From: Deltaproteobacteria bacterium
Lineage (GTDB): Bacteria > JAGRBM01 > JAHCIT01
NCBI GenBank assembly: GCA_026129095.1
Contig: JAHCIT010000001.1
Span: forward strand, 554,771-618,770
Direction of reading: 5' to 3'
DNA length: 64,000 bases
Under the pieces are notes generated by a model that was not told where the DNA came from, did no database searches, and worked only from the letters and a program-made list of their open reading frames with translations. Positions 8,464-15,715 of the stretch are shown one piece after another. The position numbers and the translations under genes are program-made. Position 1 is the first letter of the stretch; every line of letters starts with the position of its first letter.

Positions 8464-9825
8464 TCAGTCCACCGTATCGAAGCTAACGACCGCGGCCTTG
8501 CCCGCCTGAACTTCCACTTCACCGATCGGGACCATCTTGCCAACCGAAAGCTGCGCACTGAGTTCATAGCGGCCGGGTGCCAGCCGGAGCCGCGCAATGC
8601 GGATCTGGTCCGGCAAAAAACCCCAATGGCGTGTATCGGCATTTTCCGTTGCGACGGCAGCGACATTCATGGCCAATCCCACGAGGCTGCCGATCAGTTG
8701 TGCATTGGGATCATTCCCCCTCGACCGCTTGATCGCCTCTTCGGTCGCCTTCGTAGCAGCATACTTGGCGAGTGCACGGGCAACCGCCTTGGCCTTGATC
8801 CGGCCCAGCCGGTCCTCGAGATTTTTCCTTGCAATATCACCCAGTGGCTGCGCTTCTTCCGTCGCGGCAGAAGCAATCTCATAAGGCAGTCCATCGCCCT
8901 CCCCGATGCGTGTTGCCCGGATGACCGAACCCTTGTTGAAATACTGGCGACGCCTGTACTCGGGATAAGCAACCTTGATCACATGCCCGTCCGGGGTCGG
9001 AATGATCCAGGACTTTTCCACCTTTTCCGGCACGAGTCCGTTCAGATGGATCACCACAACATCTCCAAAGTCCTGTGGGGTTAGTCCCTCTGGTGGTGGC
9101 ACAGCGCCGTCTGGAAGCTCATCACCCGACAGAAATGCCGCCTCACCGGCCAGTACAGCCAACTGCTTCGGTACCGCCGACCGGTAGTGCTTCTGGTAGT
9201 CCCCGCCATAGATTTCGAAAGCCTTGCGAAAGGCGACGCCTGCATCCTGAAGGTCTTCCGAGGTACCGGAGTGCAGGTACAGGATACCAGTGATGAAACG
9301 GCCGAAAGCATCCTCGGTATAGACGTTCTGGCTTTCCTCGTATTTCGTGTTGTAGAGCGCCAGCTTTTCATCCACCCGGCGGGCCTCGACGAGTGCGCTT
9401 TCGGTATTCCCCATTTCCGCATAGATGAGGGCCTTGAAGATGTTTACCATCACCCGCTCGAAATCCTCGCCGCTGTATTCTGACATCGTGTCGTTGACTA
9501 TTCCGGTGGCGAGCGTCCGGGTAACGGACGTGGTGTACAGTTCTTCTCCCAGAATATCGGCCTGTTCGAATACCTTGAGTGCCTCGGGAAACCGTTTGGC
9601 ATAGTAGAGAAGCGCGCCTTCCTCATAGATTGCCAGCAGCCGTTCCGCCTTGCCGTAGTTCTTGCGGTTCTCCTGAAAAGTCTTGAGCGCGCCGTCGTGG
9701 TTCCGGTGTGCGCGCTGGTTGTTCACCTGCTGATGAAACCTGACGCTCGGTGCACAGGCCGACACCAGCACGCACAATGCACCACCCAGCACCAGACTGA
9801 ACTGGCGCATCCGTCCTGTTATCAT
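8464..9825 (-). CDS. COG3014-family lipoprotein with TPR-like repeats
   Basis: The 453-residue product starts with a signal peptide ending in a lipobox (VLVSACAPS, Cys at about residue 24). Its N-terminal half is helical and TPR-like, with tyrosine-rich repeats (LLAIYEEGALLYY, ALVEARRVDEKL, GRFITGILYL). A C-terminal beta-rich domain holds conserved-looking segments such as VVVIHLNGLVPEK and DTRHWGFLPDQIRIARL. This architecture matches the COG3014 family. GGGGAGGG lies upstream of ATG 9825. The lpoB-like gene ends 36 bases upstream, and such genes are often paired with lpoB, suggesting a shared role in cell-wall synthesis at the outer membrane. That role is inference. Confidence 0.8.
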   Translation of the reverse strand: MITGRMRQFSLVLGGALCVLVSACAPSVRFHQQVNNQRAHRNHDGALKTFQENRKNYGKAERLLAIYEEGALLYYAKRFPEALKVFEQADILGEELYTTSVTRTLATGIVNDTMSEYSGEDFERVMVNIFKALIYAEMGNTESALVEARRVDEKLALYNTKYEESQNVYTEDAFGRFITGILYLHSGTSEDLQDAGVAFRKAFEIYGGDYQKHYRSAVPKQLAVLAGEAAFLSGDELPDGAVPPPEGLTPQDFGDVVVIHLNGLVPEKVEKSWIIPTPDGHVIKVAYPEYRRRQYFNKGSVIRATRIGEGDGLPYEIASAATEEAQPLGDIARKNLEDRLGRIKAKAVARALAKYAATKATEEAIKRSRGNDPNAQLIGSLVGLAMNVAAVATENADTRHWGFLPDQIRIARLRLAPGRYELSAQLSVGKMVPIGEVEVQAGKAAVVSFDTVD

Positions 9826-9861
9826 GACTCTGCCCTCCCCAGGGATTTCCGAATGGCGGTA

Positions 9862-10470
9862 CTAGAACTTCGCCTTTGACCGCTCGATGTATTTCTTGAT
9901 CTTCTTTTCGCCAATCCAGACCTTCTGGTTGGTGCTGAGATTGATGAGCTCCAGATTGATCTGGTAGAAAACCACACGTTCACCCTCGGCCTGGTCAGTG
10001 ATGCTGTTGATGACGCCCTGAAGCATGTAGTCGGCGCCCTTTTCGGCATGATCGGCCTGGTTCTGTGCCGTGAAACCGTACTGCTGGTCGGTTCGCTCGT
10101 CACGAATCTCCTTGCGCTCATCCTTGGATGCAACCACATCGACCCGCCCGGAGTTCACCCAGGCGCGCTCCAGATCCTTCGAGAACGTCTGCGTGTTGAT
10201 ATGCTCACTGGACCGGTTGCGGATGGTTCCGACAATCACGGTCGGCACCCCGCCGGGCTTTTTCGGCTGGAACCGCTCCAGCCAGGCGGCCGACATGACA
10301 TCCTTGATTACCTCCTCCGAGACGAGGCGTGAATCGGTGTCATTCCACCGCCCTGAAAGGTCCTTCTGCTCCTTGACGTCAACACGGCTGACTTTCGTTC
10401 CGCAGGCCGGGGCAGACAGAACCGCCGCCACAAACAGGATCCGCACCAGGCGTCCAGACAGGAATTTCAT
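9862..10470 (-). CDS. lpoB: Penicillin-binding-protein activator LpoB-like lipoprotein
   Basis: The 202-residue protein has a short signal peptide ending at LSAPACGTK (degenerate lipobox). The LpoB-type domain follows: DLSGRWNDTDSRLVSEEVIKD, a VPTVIVGTIRNRS strand, SSEHINTQTFSKDLERA, and the end VFYQINLELINLSTNQKVW. In enterobacteria LpoB reaches from the outer membrane to activate PBP1B. Here the homologue lies beside a COG3014 lipoprotein gene. GGAGGT precedes ATG 10470 at good spacing. It diverges from smpB. The symbol is given by family; the partner PBP has not been identified. Confidence 0.83.
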   Translation of the reverse strand: MKFLSGRLVRILFVAAVLSAPACGTKVSRVDVKEQKDLSGRWNDTDSRLVSEEVIKDVMSAAWLERFQPKKPGGVPTVIVGTIRNRSSEHINTQTFSKDLERAWVNSGRVDVVASKDERKEIRDERTDQQYGFTAQNQADHAEKGADYMLQGVINSITDQAEGERVVFYQINLELINLSTNQKVWIGEKKIKKYIERSKAKF

Positions 10471-10629
10471 TCGACATACCTCCAGTGGATATTTGGCGGC
10501 ACCAGTCAGGAGCCGTCTCGAAACAGTTTTCAGGAACAGCAGGGACTCTAGGTCTGCCCCGGCTTGTTGCCAAGTCGGGACAACTTGCCTGCCAGCATTG
10601 CGGCGTGTCAGGGGGACGGCATTAGCATC

Positions 10630-11103
10630 ATGGGTAAAAAGGACAAAAAGCCGGACTCCCTCATTACCGAGAACCGCAAGGCGCGATTCCGGTACCAGGT
10701 GCTGGAAACAGTCGAGGCGGGGATCGTGCTGGAAGGCTGGGAAGTCAAGAGCCTGCGCGAGGACGGCGCGAATGTGTCAGACGCCTATGGGGTCATCAAC
10801 GGAAGCGAGGTGTTCCTCCTGAATCTGCACATTTCACCCTATACCAAGTCCCGTGTGATCCCCGGCATGGAGACCCGGACCCGCAAGCTCCTGCTGAACC
10901 GCAAGGAGATCAACGGCCTCGTCGGACAGGTGCGCGAGAAAGGCCGGACGCTCATCCCGCTCAAGCTCTACTGGAACGAGGCCGGACGGGCCAAGGTCCT
11001 GCTCGGTGTCTGCATCGGCAAGCAGGCCCACGACAAGCGGGAAACGATCAAGCGGCGCGACGAGGACCGCTACATCGCCCGGGTAAAAAAACAGTTCCGT
11101 TAA
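10630..11103 (+). CDS. smpB: SsrA-binding protein SmpB
   Basis: The 157-residue protein has the SmpB fold landmarks: ITENRKARFRYQVLETVEAG, LEGWEVKSLREG-like segment (GWEVKSLREDGANVSDAYG), LHISPY, RKLLLNRKEI, and the basic C-terminal tail DKRETIKRRDEDR followed by VKKQFR. It binds tmRNA and brings it to stalled ribosomes for trans-translation. The frame opens earlier, but ATG 10630 gives the normal family N-terminus (MGKKDKK). No tmRNA gene is recognisable next to it. A hairpin and possible terminator follow the stop. Confidence 0.96.
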   Translation: MGKKDKKPDSLITENRKARFRYQVLETVEAGIVLEGWEVKSLREDGANVSDAYGVINGSEVFLLNLHISPYTKSRVIPGMETRTRKLLLNRKEINGLVGQVREKGRTLIPLKLYWNEAGRAKVLLGVCIGKQAHDKRETIKRRDEDRYIARVKKQFR

Positions 11104-11123
11104 CGCCCTGCGTTGTCCTGAGG

Positions 11124-11153
11124 CTGACAAGAGCGTGCTGACGCCCGTGTCAG
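11124..11153 (+). other. Two-tier hairpin just after smpB
   Basis: CTGACA (11124-11129) pairs with TGTCAG (11148-11153). Inside it, GCGT pairs with ACGC around a GCTG loop. The helix begins 20 bases after the smpB stop. No T-tract follows, so it may protect the mRNA 3' end rather than terminate transcription. Confidence 0.4.
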
Positions 11154-11252
11154 TCCCGGTTCACTGGTTGAACAACAGCCGAACATGGCGTCTTATTTTG
11201 TAATATATATCAATAGTTTTAACAGGTTAGGGTTGAACATGGAACCGAACAG

Positions 11253-11277
11253 CCGTTCGCTGAATGGGTGTTTTTTT
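11253..11277 (+). terminator. Candidate intrinsic terminator for smpB
   Basis: CCGTTC (11253-11258) and GAATGG (11262-11267) form a 6-bp stem with one G-T pair and a 3-base loop. Three bases later there is an unbroken run of seven T residues (11271-11277). The short stem makes it a modest terminator, but the T-run and its position after smpB support the call. Confidence 0.5.
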
Positions 11278-11278
11278 C

Positions 11279-11308
11279 TTGCTGTTTCAGTTCCGTGTCA
11301 TTCATAAT
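11279..11308 (+). promoter_or_regulatory. Candidate sigma-70-type promoter for the panBCD leader
   Basis: TTGCTG (11279-11284) and CATAAT (11303-11308) are separated by 18 bases. Both resemble sigma-70 -35 and -10 hexamers. Transcription would begin near 11315, just before a series of stem-loops that precede panB. The match is moderate and rests on sequence only. Confidence 0.4.
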
Positions 11309-11314
11309 GCCCGC

Positions 11315-11626
11315 GTGACCGGAGCCCGAAGGGCAAATAGCCCACAGAAGGCTCCAGGCCGCCTGGATTCCTGTCCGGATTGACGGAGGAACCGGGACGG
11401 AAAGGCCACAAGGACGCGGCAAGCTGTCAGGCCGGCGCGGCAGATTCCCCAGGAGCCCGGAAACGGACCCAGGAGGAAAGAGCCAGCAAAGCGCAGGTAA
11501 CCCCAACGACAGTTCACCCGTTAACTGGCCCGCAAAGCGACGAACGGCTCGCCTTCACGTTTTGCGTACGTCCCGGCTCACATCACTCCCTCATATCCGA
11601 GCAATGGAAGCACCTCCGGCGGAGAC
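11315..11626 (+). ncRNA. Structured 5' leader upstream of panB (candidate cis-regulatory RNA)
   Basis: About 310 bases without a credible gene separate the candidate promoter from panB. The first element is a nested stem: GGAGCC (11321-11326) with GGCTCC (11350-11355), enclosing GGGC/GCCC around AAATA. The second is an interrupted stem in which TTCC, GTCC and GG (11368-11378) pair with CC, GGAC and GGAA (11392-11402), with single-base bulges. Further GC-rich inverted segments continue to about 11500. Known biology: a pan RNA motif, a hairpin with bulged adenosines, lies upstream of panB/panC/panD in Firmicutes, Chloroflexi and Deltaproteobacteria. I cannot confirm that this leader matches that consensus, so only the structured leader is claimed. 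Confidence 0.4.
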
Positions 11627-12487
11627 ATGAAACCGGCGCATCGGGATTTTCCCGTGGCACCGGGATCGGAGAAGCGCACGGACGTGGCAAAAAAGAAGAC
11701 CATACCGGAACTTCAGGCCATGAAAGCCAAGGACGAGAAGATCGTCATGGTCACGGCCTACGACGCGACGTTCACCCGGATCCTGGACCAGGCCGGGGTG
11801 GACTGCGTTCTGGTGGGCGATTCCCTGTCGATGGTGATCCAGGGCAATCCGGACACCCTCTCGGTCACGCTCGATGAAATGATCTACCACGGCCGGATTG
11901 TCCGGCGCGGCATCTCCAAGGCCCATCTGGTTGTCGATCTGCCGTTCGGCTCCTATCAGGAGTCTCCCGAACAGGCCGTGCGTTCGGCTTCGAGACTCAT
12001 GAAAGAGGGAGGCGCCGAAAGCGTGAAGCTGGAGGGTGGCCTCCCGATGGTTCCCTCGGTGCGGCGTCTTTCCGAGGTGGGCATCCCGGTCATGGGTCAC
12101 ATCGGCCTCACGCCGCAGTCGATCCACGCTTTCGGGGGCTTCAAGGTGCAGGGCCGTTCAGCCGAGGCGGCCGCGATCCTGAAGGAATCGGCTCTCGCCC
12201 TTGAGGATGCTGGCGCCTGGGCCATCGTTCTGGAGGGGATCCCTTCGGCCCTTGCCCGGGAGATTTCACTCTCGCTCCGTATCCCCACAATCGGTATCGG
12301 CGCCGGCGCGGCCTGTGACGGGCAGGTACTCGTAATTTATGACCTGCTGGGAATGGACAATTCATTCAACCCCAAGTTTGCCAAAAAATACGCCAAGCTG
12401 GCCGACACCATCAATGAAGCCGTCGGCTCGTTCATCGGAGAGGTCCGTTCGGGGCAGTTCCCGGCGGCGGAGCACAGCTACTCATGA
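11627..12487 (+). CDS. panB: 3-methyl-2-oxobutanoate hydroxymethyltransferase PanB
   Basis: The product (286 residues from ATG 11627) makes ketopantoate from 2-oxoisovalerate and methylene-tetrahydrofolate, the first committed step of pantothenate synthesis. Family signatures include VMVTAYDATFTRILDQAGVD, the metal-binding GDSLSMVIQG, and GAESVKLEGG. An alternative GTG start at 11684 (VAKKKTIPEL) would give a more usual N-terminus. The ATG has GGAG only two bases away. The 3' end overlaps panC by four bases (ATGA), so translation is coupled. A structured leader precedes it. Confidence 0.95.
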   Translation: MKPAHRDFPVAPGSEKRTDVAKKKTIPELQAMKAKDEKIVMVTAYDATFTRILDQAGVDCVLVGDSLSMVIQGNPDTLSVTLDEMIYHGRIVRRGISKAHLVVDLPFGSYQESPEQAVRSASRLMKEGGAESVKLEGGLPMVPSVRRLSEVGIPVMGHIGLTPQSIHAFGGFKVQGRSAEAAAILKESALALEDAGAWAIVLEGIPSALAREISLSLRIPTIGIGAGAACDGQVLVIYDLLGMDNSFNPKFAKKYAKLADTINEAVGSFIGEVRSGQFPAAEHSYS

Positions 12488-13398
12488 AGGTTGTCGGCAC
12501 CACGACCGAGATGCGTGATCTCACCCGGCGGCTCCGCCGGGAGGACAAAACGATCGCCTTCGTGCCAACGATGGGCTTCCTGCATGAGGGCCATGCCTCG
12601 CTGCTCCGGCTTGCCCGCCGGAAAGGCGACGTCCTGGTGCTGTCGATTTTTGTCAATCCCGCGCAGTTTGGACCCAGTGAGGATCTCGATCGTTATCCCC
12701 GGAATCTTGAAGGCGATCTTGCCATTGCCCGCCGCGAGAACGTGGACATTGTTTTCACCCCCACACCGGCGGAAATGTACGGAACAGGCTTCCAGACCTG
12801 GATCGACGTGGCAGAAGTATCGAAGCCCCTCTGCGGCGCCTCACGGCCGGGGCATTTCCGGGGAGTGGCGACCGTAGTAGCCAAGCTGCTGAACATCGTC
12901 CATGCCGACGTGGCCGTTTTCGGTGAAAAGGATTTCCAGCAGCTGGCCGTGATCCGCCGGATGGTCCGCGACCTCGACATGGACGTGGAAATCCTGGGCG
13001 GCCCTCTCGTCCGGGAAACCGACGGTCTGGCCATGAGTTCGCGTAACGTGAACCTCTCTCCGGCCCACCGGCGTGATGCACTCGTTCTGAAGCGTGCAAT
13101 CGACCGCGTTAGGGAACTGTCCGCAGCGGGTGAAACCAGCGCCGGAACACTCATCGCCGCCGCCCGGAAAGTGCTTGACGAAGTACCCGGTGGCGAGACC
13201 GACTACGTGGAGATTCGCGACGCCTCCACGCTCGAAACCATTGACCGGCTGGACGGACCCGCGCTACTGGCGCTGGCGGTCCGTTTTGGCGGTACCAGGC
13301 TCATCGACAACACGGTACTCCCTGTGGGGGGCCGGGTTCATGAGGAAAACCCGAGGGCTCCGATCCCTGAACTGTCAGGGACGGCGACCCCGCACTGA
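12484..13398 (+). CDS. panC: Pantothenate synthetase PanC
   Basis: The 304-residue protein has the nucleotidyltransferase-type signatures VPTMGFLHEGHASLLR near the N-terminus, FVNPAQFGPSEDLDRYPR, and FGEKDFQQLAVIRRMVRDL. It also has the conserved AMSSRNV-type strand (LAMSSRNVNLSP). It condenses pantoate with beta-alanine using ATP. The C-terminus extends about 20 residues past the usual end with a Pro-rich tail. Start ATG overlaps the panB stop; panD begins 15 bases after the stop. Confidence 0.96.
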   Translation: MKVVGTTTEMRDLTRRLRREDKTIAFVPTMGFLHEGHASLLRLARRKGDVLVLSIFVNPAQFGPSEDLDRYPRNLEGDLAIARRENVDIVFTPTPAEMYGTGFQTWIDVAEVSKPLCGASRPGHFRGVATVVAKLLNIVHADVAVFGEKDFQQLAVIRRMVRDLDMDVEILGGPLVRETDGLAMSSRNVNLSPAHRRDALVLKRAIDRVRELSAAGETSAGTLIAAARKVLDEVPGGETDYVEIRDASTLETIDRLDGPALLALAVRFGGTRLIDNTVLPVGGRVHEENPRAPIPELSGTATPH

Positions 13399-13413
13399 AG
13401 AGGAAGCACGCTC

Positions 13414-13803
13414 ATGGCAACCAGAACAATGCTCCGGGGCAAGATCCATCGCTGCACAGTGACGCAGGCCGACCTGCACTATGAGGGCAGCGTGACGATC
13501 GACCGCGACCTGATGGATGGAGCGAACCTGCTCCCCTACGAGGCTGTAGACATCTGGAACGTGGACAACGGCGAGCGGTTCTCAACCTATGCGCTCGAAG
13601 GCCCCCGTGGCTCGGGCGTCATCTGCGTCAATGGCGCCGCAGCCCGCAAGGTGGCCGTGGGCGACCGGATCATCATCGCCCATTTCGCCCAGGCGACCGA
13701 GGAAGAAGCCCGGAGCTGGGAACCAGCCTGTGTGTTTGTCGACGAGAAGAACCGGCCGAAGAAGCTCCAGTCCTACGAATCAGTGAATCTCCGCGCGGTC
13801 TGA
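13414..13803 (+). CDS. panD: Aspartate 1-decarboxylase PanD
   Basis: The 129-residue proenzyme decarboxylates aspartate to beta-alanine, the PanC substrate. It self-cleaves at Gly25-Ser26 in [10 protein letters not shown] to give the pyruvoyl group. [20 protein letters not shown] is the classic N-terminal signature, and [18 protein letters not shown] and [16 protein letters not shown] follow. GAGGAAG precedes the ATG. It is the last gene of panBCD and is followed by a strong terminator. Confidence 0.96.
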   Translation: MATRTMLRGKIHRCTVTQADLHYEGSVTIDRDLMDGANLLPYEAVDIWNVDNGERFSTYALEGPRGSGVICVNGAAARKVAVGDRIIIAHFAQATEEEARSWEPACVFVDEKNRPKKLQSYESVNLRAV

Positions 13804-13829
13804 ATCGCACGGCATTTCCCGAAGCCACA

Positions 13830-13863
13830 AAACGCCGCCACCGGTCACCCGGAGGCGGCGTTT
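13830..13863. terminator. Strong bidirectional terminator between panD and the ABC1-kinase gene
   Basis: AAACGCCGCC (13830-13839) and GGCGGCGTTT (13854-13863) form a perfect 10-bp stem, with an inner CCGG/CCGG pairing. T residues flank it on the plus strand, and A residues at the start serve as a T-tract on the minus strand. It lies between convergent stops at 13803 and 13878, so it can end both transcripts. Confidence 0.85.
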
Positions 13864-13877
13864 CCTATTAAGGCCCT

Positions 13878-15461
13878 TCAGGCGCCCTGTTGCACGGATT
13901 CCGAGGGAGACGCCTTCACCACTGCCTCCAGCCGCTTCTTGTCCTCATTGGCGGCCATCGTGAGAACAGCCATGTGGGGCATGATGAGCTGGACGAGATC
14001 GGCTTTAGGCTGGTGCTTGTCGATCGGGATGGGTGGAGTTGCCAGGATACGGCCCAGCATGACGTACTGCTCGGGAATGTAGTCTATGCGGTGATTCTGG
14101 TCGACGGCGTTGAAATCCTCGGTCATCTGCCGGAGATTGCCCTTGAGATGGGTGATGAGATCACTACCGTCGTTGAAATGCTTTACGACGATGTCGGTCA
14201 CCTTCATTCCGTAGACAGCCCATTCCCGCAGCGACTCCTTGGTGTGGAGCTTGGTGCGGTAGCTGAGATCCCACAGGGCGTTGGTGATCTGGTCCGGATT
14301 CTTTGTGAGATATCCGTTGATGATCTCCACAACACCGACACGGAAATTCTCTGGAAGCTGCTTGGCGCAGCCGAAATCGATCATCACCAGCGCCGGCTTG
14401 CACTCAGCATTGTGCGGATCCTTGTCATAAACCATGAAATTGCCCGGATGCGTGTCAGCCTGGAAGAAACCATGCCGGGTGATCGTATGCAGCATTGAAT
14501 TGAGGAGCAGCTTGTAGAGCGTGTCCTTCTTCGTACCGGGCACGTTCGGATCCGAATACCAGTCCATCATCTTGTGCCCGTTGATGAACTCCATGCCGAT
14601 CACCGCATTCGTGCAGTATTCGGGATACAGCTCCGGAATGATGATTTCGCCCTTCTCTCGCATCGCCGCAAGCAGTTCCCGCATCCGGACGTGGTTCTCG
14701 ATCTCGTTTCGGTAGTCGAGCTCCATCCGGATGTATTTGACGAATTCACCGATGGTTTTTCCGTGATCGATGCCAGATACTTCTTTGTACCAGGCCAGCT
14801 CAATGATCCGGACGAAGATGGGGAGCATCAGGTTGATAACGTTCAGATCGGTATGAAACTTGGCATCAATGCCGGGATACTTGATCTTCATGACCCCGTG
14901 ACGGCCGTCCTTGAAGATACAGCGGTGAACCTGTCCGATGGAGGCACAGGCCAGGGGCTCCGTATCAAAACTGAGGCAGATATCCTCGATCTCCTTGCCG
15001 AACTCCTCACGGATCCGTCGGCGGATCTGCCGGGTTGACGCACGCGGCACACGGTCCTGCATCTTGGTCATCTCGACCAGGTAGATCGGTGGCAGAAGCG
15101 CCATCTGGGTCGAAAGAAACTGTCCGATCTTGATGTACACACCCTTGAGGAGAACAAAGGAATCGTAGATGCGCCGGGCATTCCGGGCATGGACCTCCTC
15201 CAGAGCCTCCCGCCGTTTGCCCTTTTCCGTGAAGGTCTTGGTAATGAGGGCGAACCAGACGTAGCTCACCAGCACACGGGCAAACAGGTAGGTCGTAATG
15301 ATCGTCCGTGGGATGCGGTAGTCCATCAGGAAGCCCCAGAAGCCGGAGCCAGCATGAGGCAGGTCTCCCTGCTTTTCAGCCTCTTCCCTGGCCTTCTTGA
15401 CCTTGGCCACCCATTCGTCGACTTCCTGTTCGGAAGGCGCTTTTACCGGTTCACGCTCCAC
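13878..15461 (-). CDS. ABC1/AarF/UbiB-type atypical kinase
   Basis: The 527-residue protein has the UbiB-family hallmarks. KIGQ (residues 111-114, the KxGQ motif) lies in the N-terminal helical region, and an Ala-rich nucleotide loop is in CASIGQVHRC. The invariant Lys is in GVMKIKYPG, ELDYRNEIEN follows, and the catalytic segment is QADTHPGNF followed by MIDFGCAK. The family is linked to quinone biosynthesis or lipid homeostasis through ATPase activity. A hydrophobic stretch near residues 55-75 could contact the membrane, but the C-terminal transmembrane pair of UbiB is not evident. GTG 15461 follows a GGAAGGTAAT sequence. It is a single-gene unit. Confidence 0.88.
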   Translation of the reverse strand: MEREPVKAPSEQEVDEWVAKVKKAREEAEKQGDLPHAGSGFWGFLMDYRIPRTIITTYLFARVLVSYVWFALITKTFTEKGKRREALEEVHARNARRIYDSFVLLKGVYIKIGQFLSTQMALLPPIYLVEMTKMQDRVPRASTRQIRRRIREEFGKEIEDICLSFDTEPLACASIGQVHRCIFKDGRHGVMKIKYPGIDAKFHTDLNVINLMLPIFVRIIELAWYKEVSGIDHGKTIGEFVKYIRMELDYRNEIENHVRMRELLAAMREKGEIIIPELYPEYCTNAVIGMEFINGHKMMDWYSDPNVPGTKKDTLYKLLLNSMLHTITRHGFFQADTHPGNFMVYDKDPHNAECKPALVMIDFGCAKQLPENFRVGVVEIINGYLTKNPDQITNALWDLSYRTKLHTKESLREWAVYGMKVTDIVVKHFNDGSDLITHLKGNLRQMTEDFNAVDQNHRIDYIPEQYVMLGRILATPPIPIDKHQPKADLVQLIMPHMAVLTMAANEDKKRLEAVVKASPSESVQQGA

Positions 15462-15649
15462 GAGATTATTACCTTCCCGGCCATTCCGTTTTATTCACAG
15501 GCAAATGGCCGTCCGTTCCCGGCTTCCACATAGCGGAGAACGGTCCAAATTCCCAACGGTTCCGCATTCTTGCCGACTTACCGATGGGTTGTCTAGCTCC
15601 GGCCATTCTGAATAGGACTCATCAAAGGCTACAAAGCTATTTTCTGGCC

Positions 15650-15688
15650 AAAAAGACACCGGAGCAGCCCCGTAAGCCTGCTCCGGTG
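15650..15688 (-). terminator. Intrinsic terminator for the lipoprotein gene at 15716
   Basis: CACCGGAGCAG (15657-15667) and CTGCTCCGGTG (15678-15688) form a perfect 11-bp stem with a 10-base loop. On the minus strand five T residues follow (positions 15654-15650). It starts 28 bases after the stop of the minus-strand gene. Confidence 0.85.
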
Positions 15689-15715
15689 AACTCTACAACC
15701 CTTGTGAATTAGTAT

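Noticed and set aside
11104..11626. tmRNA (ssrA) or other known RNA next to smpB
   Set aside because: I found no tRNA-like ends, CCA-terminal acceptor or resume sequence. RNase P, SRP RNA and 6S signatures were also not seen.
11219..11877. Several short frames between smpB and panB and into panB
   Set aside because: They overlap the structured leader or the panB gene in other frames and have no motif or ribosome-binding site.
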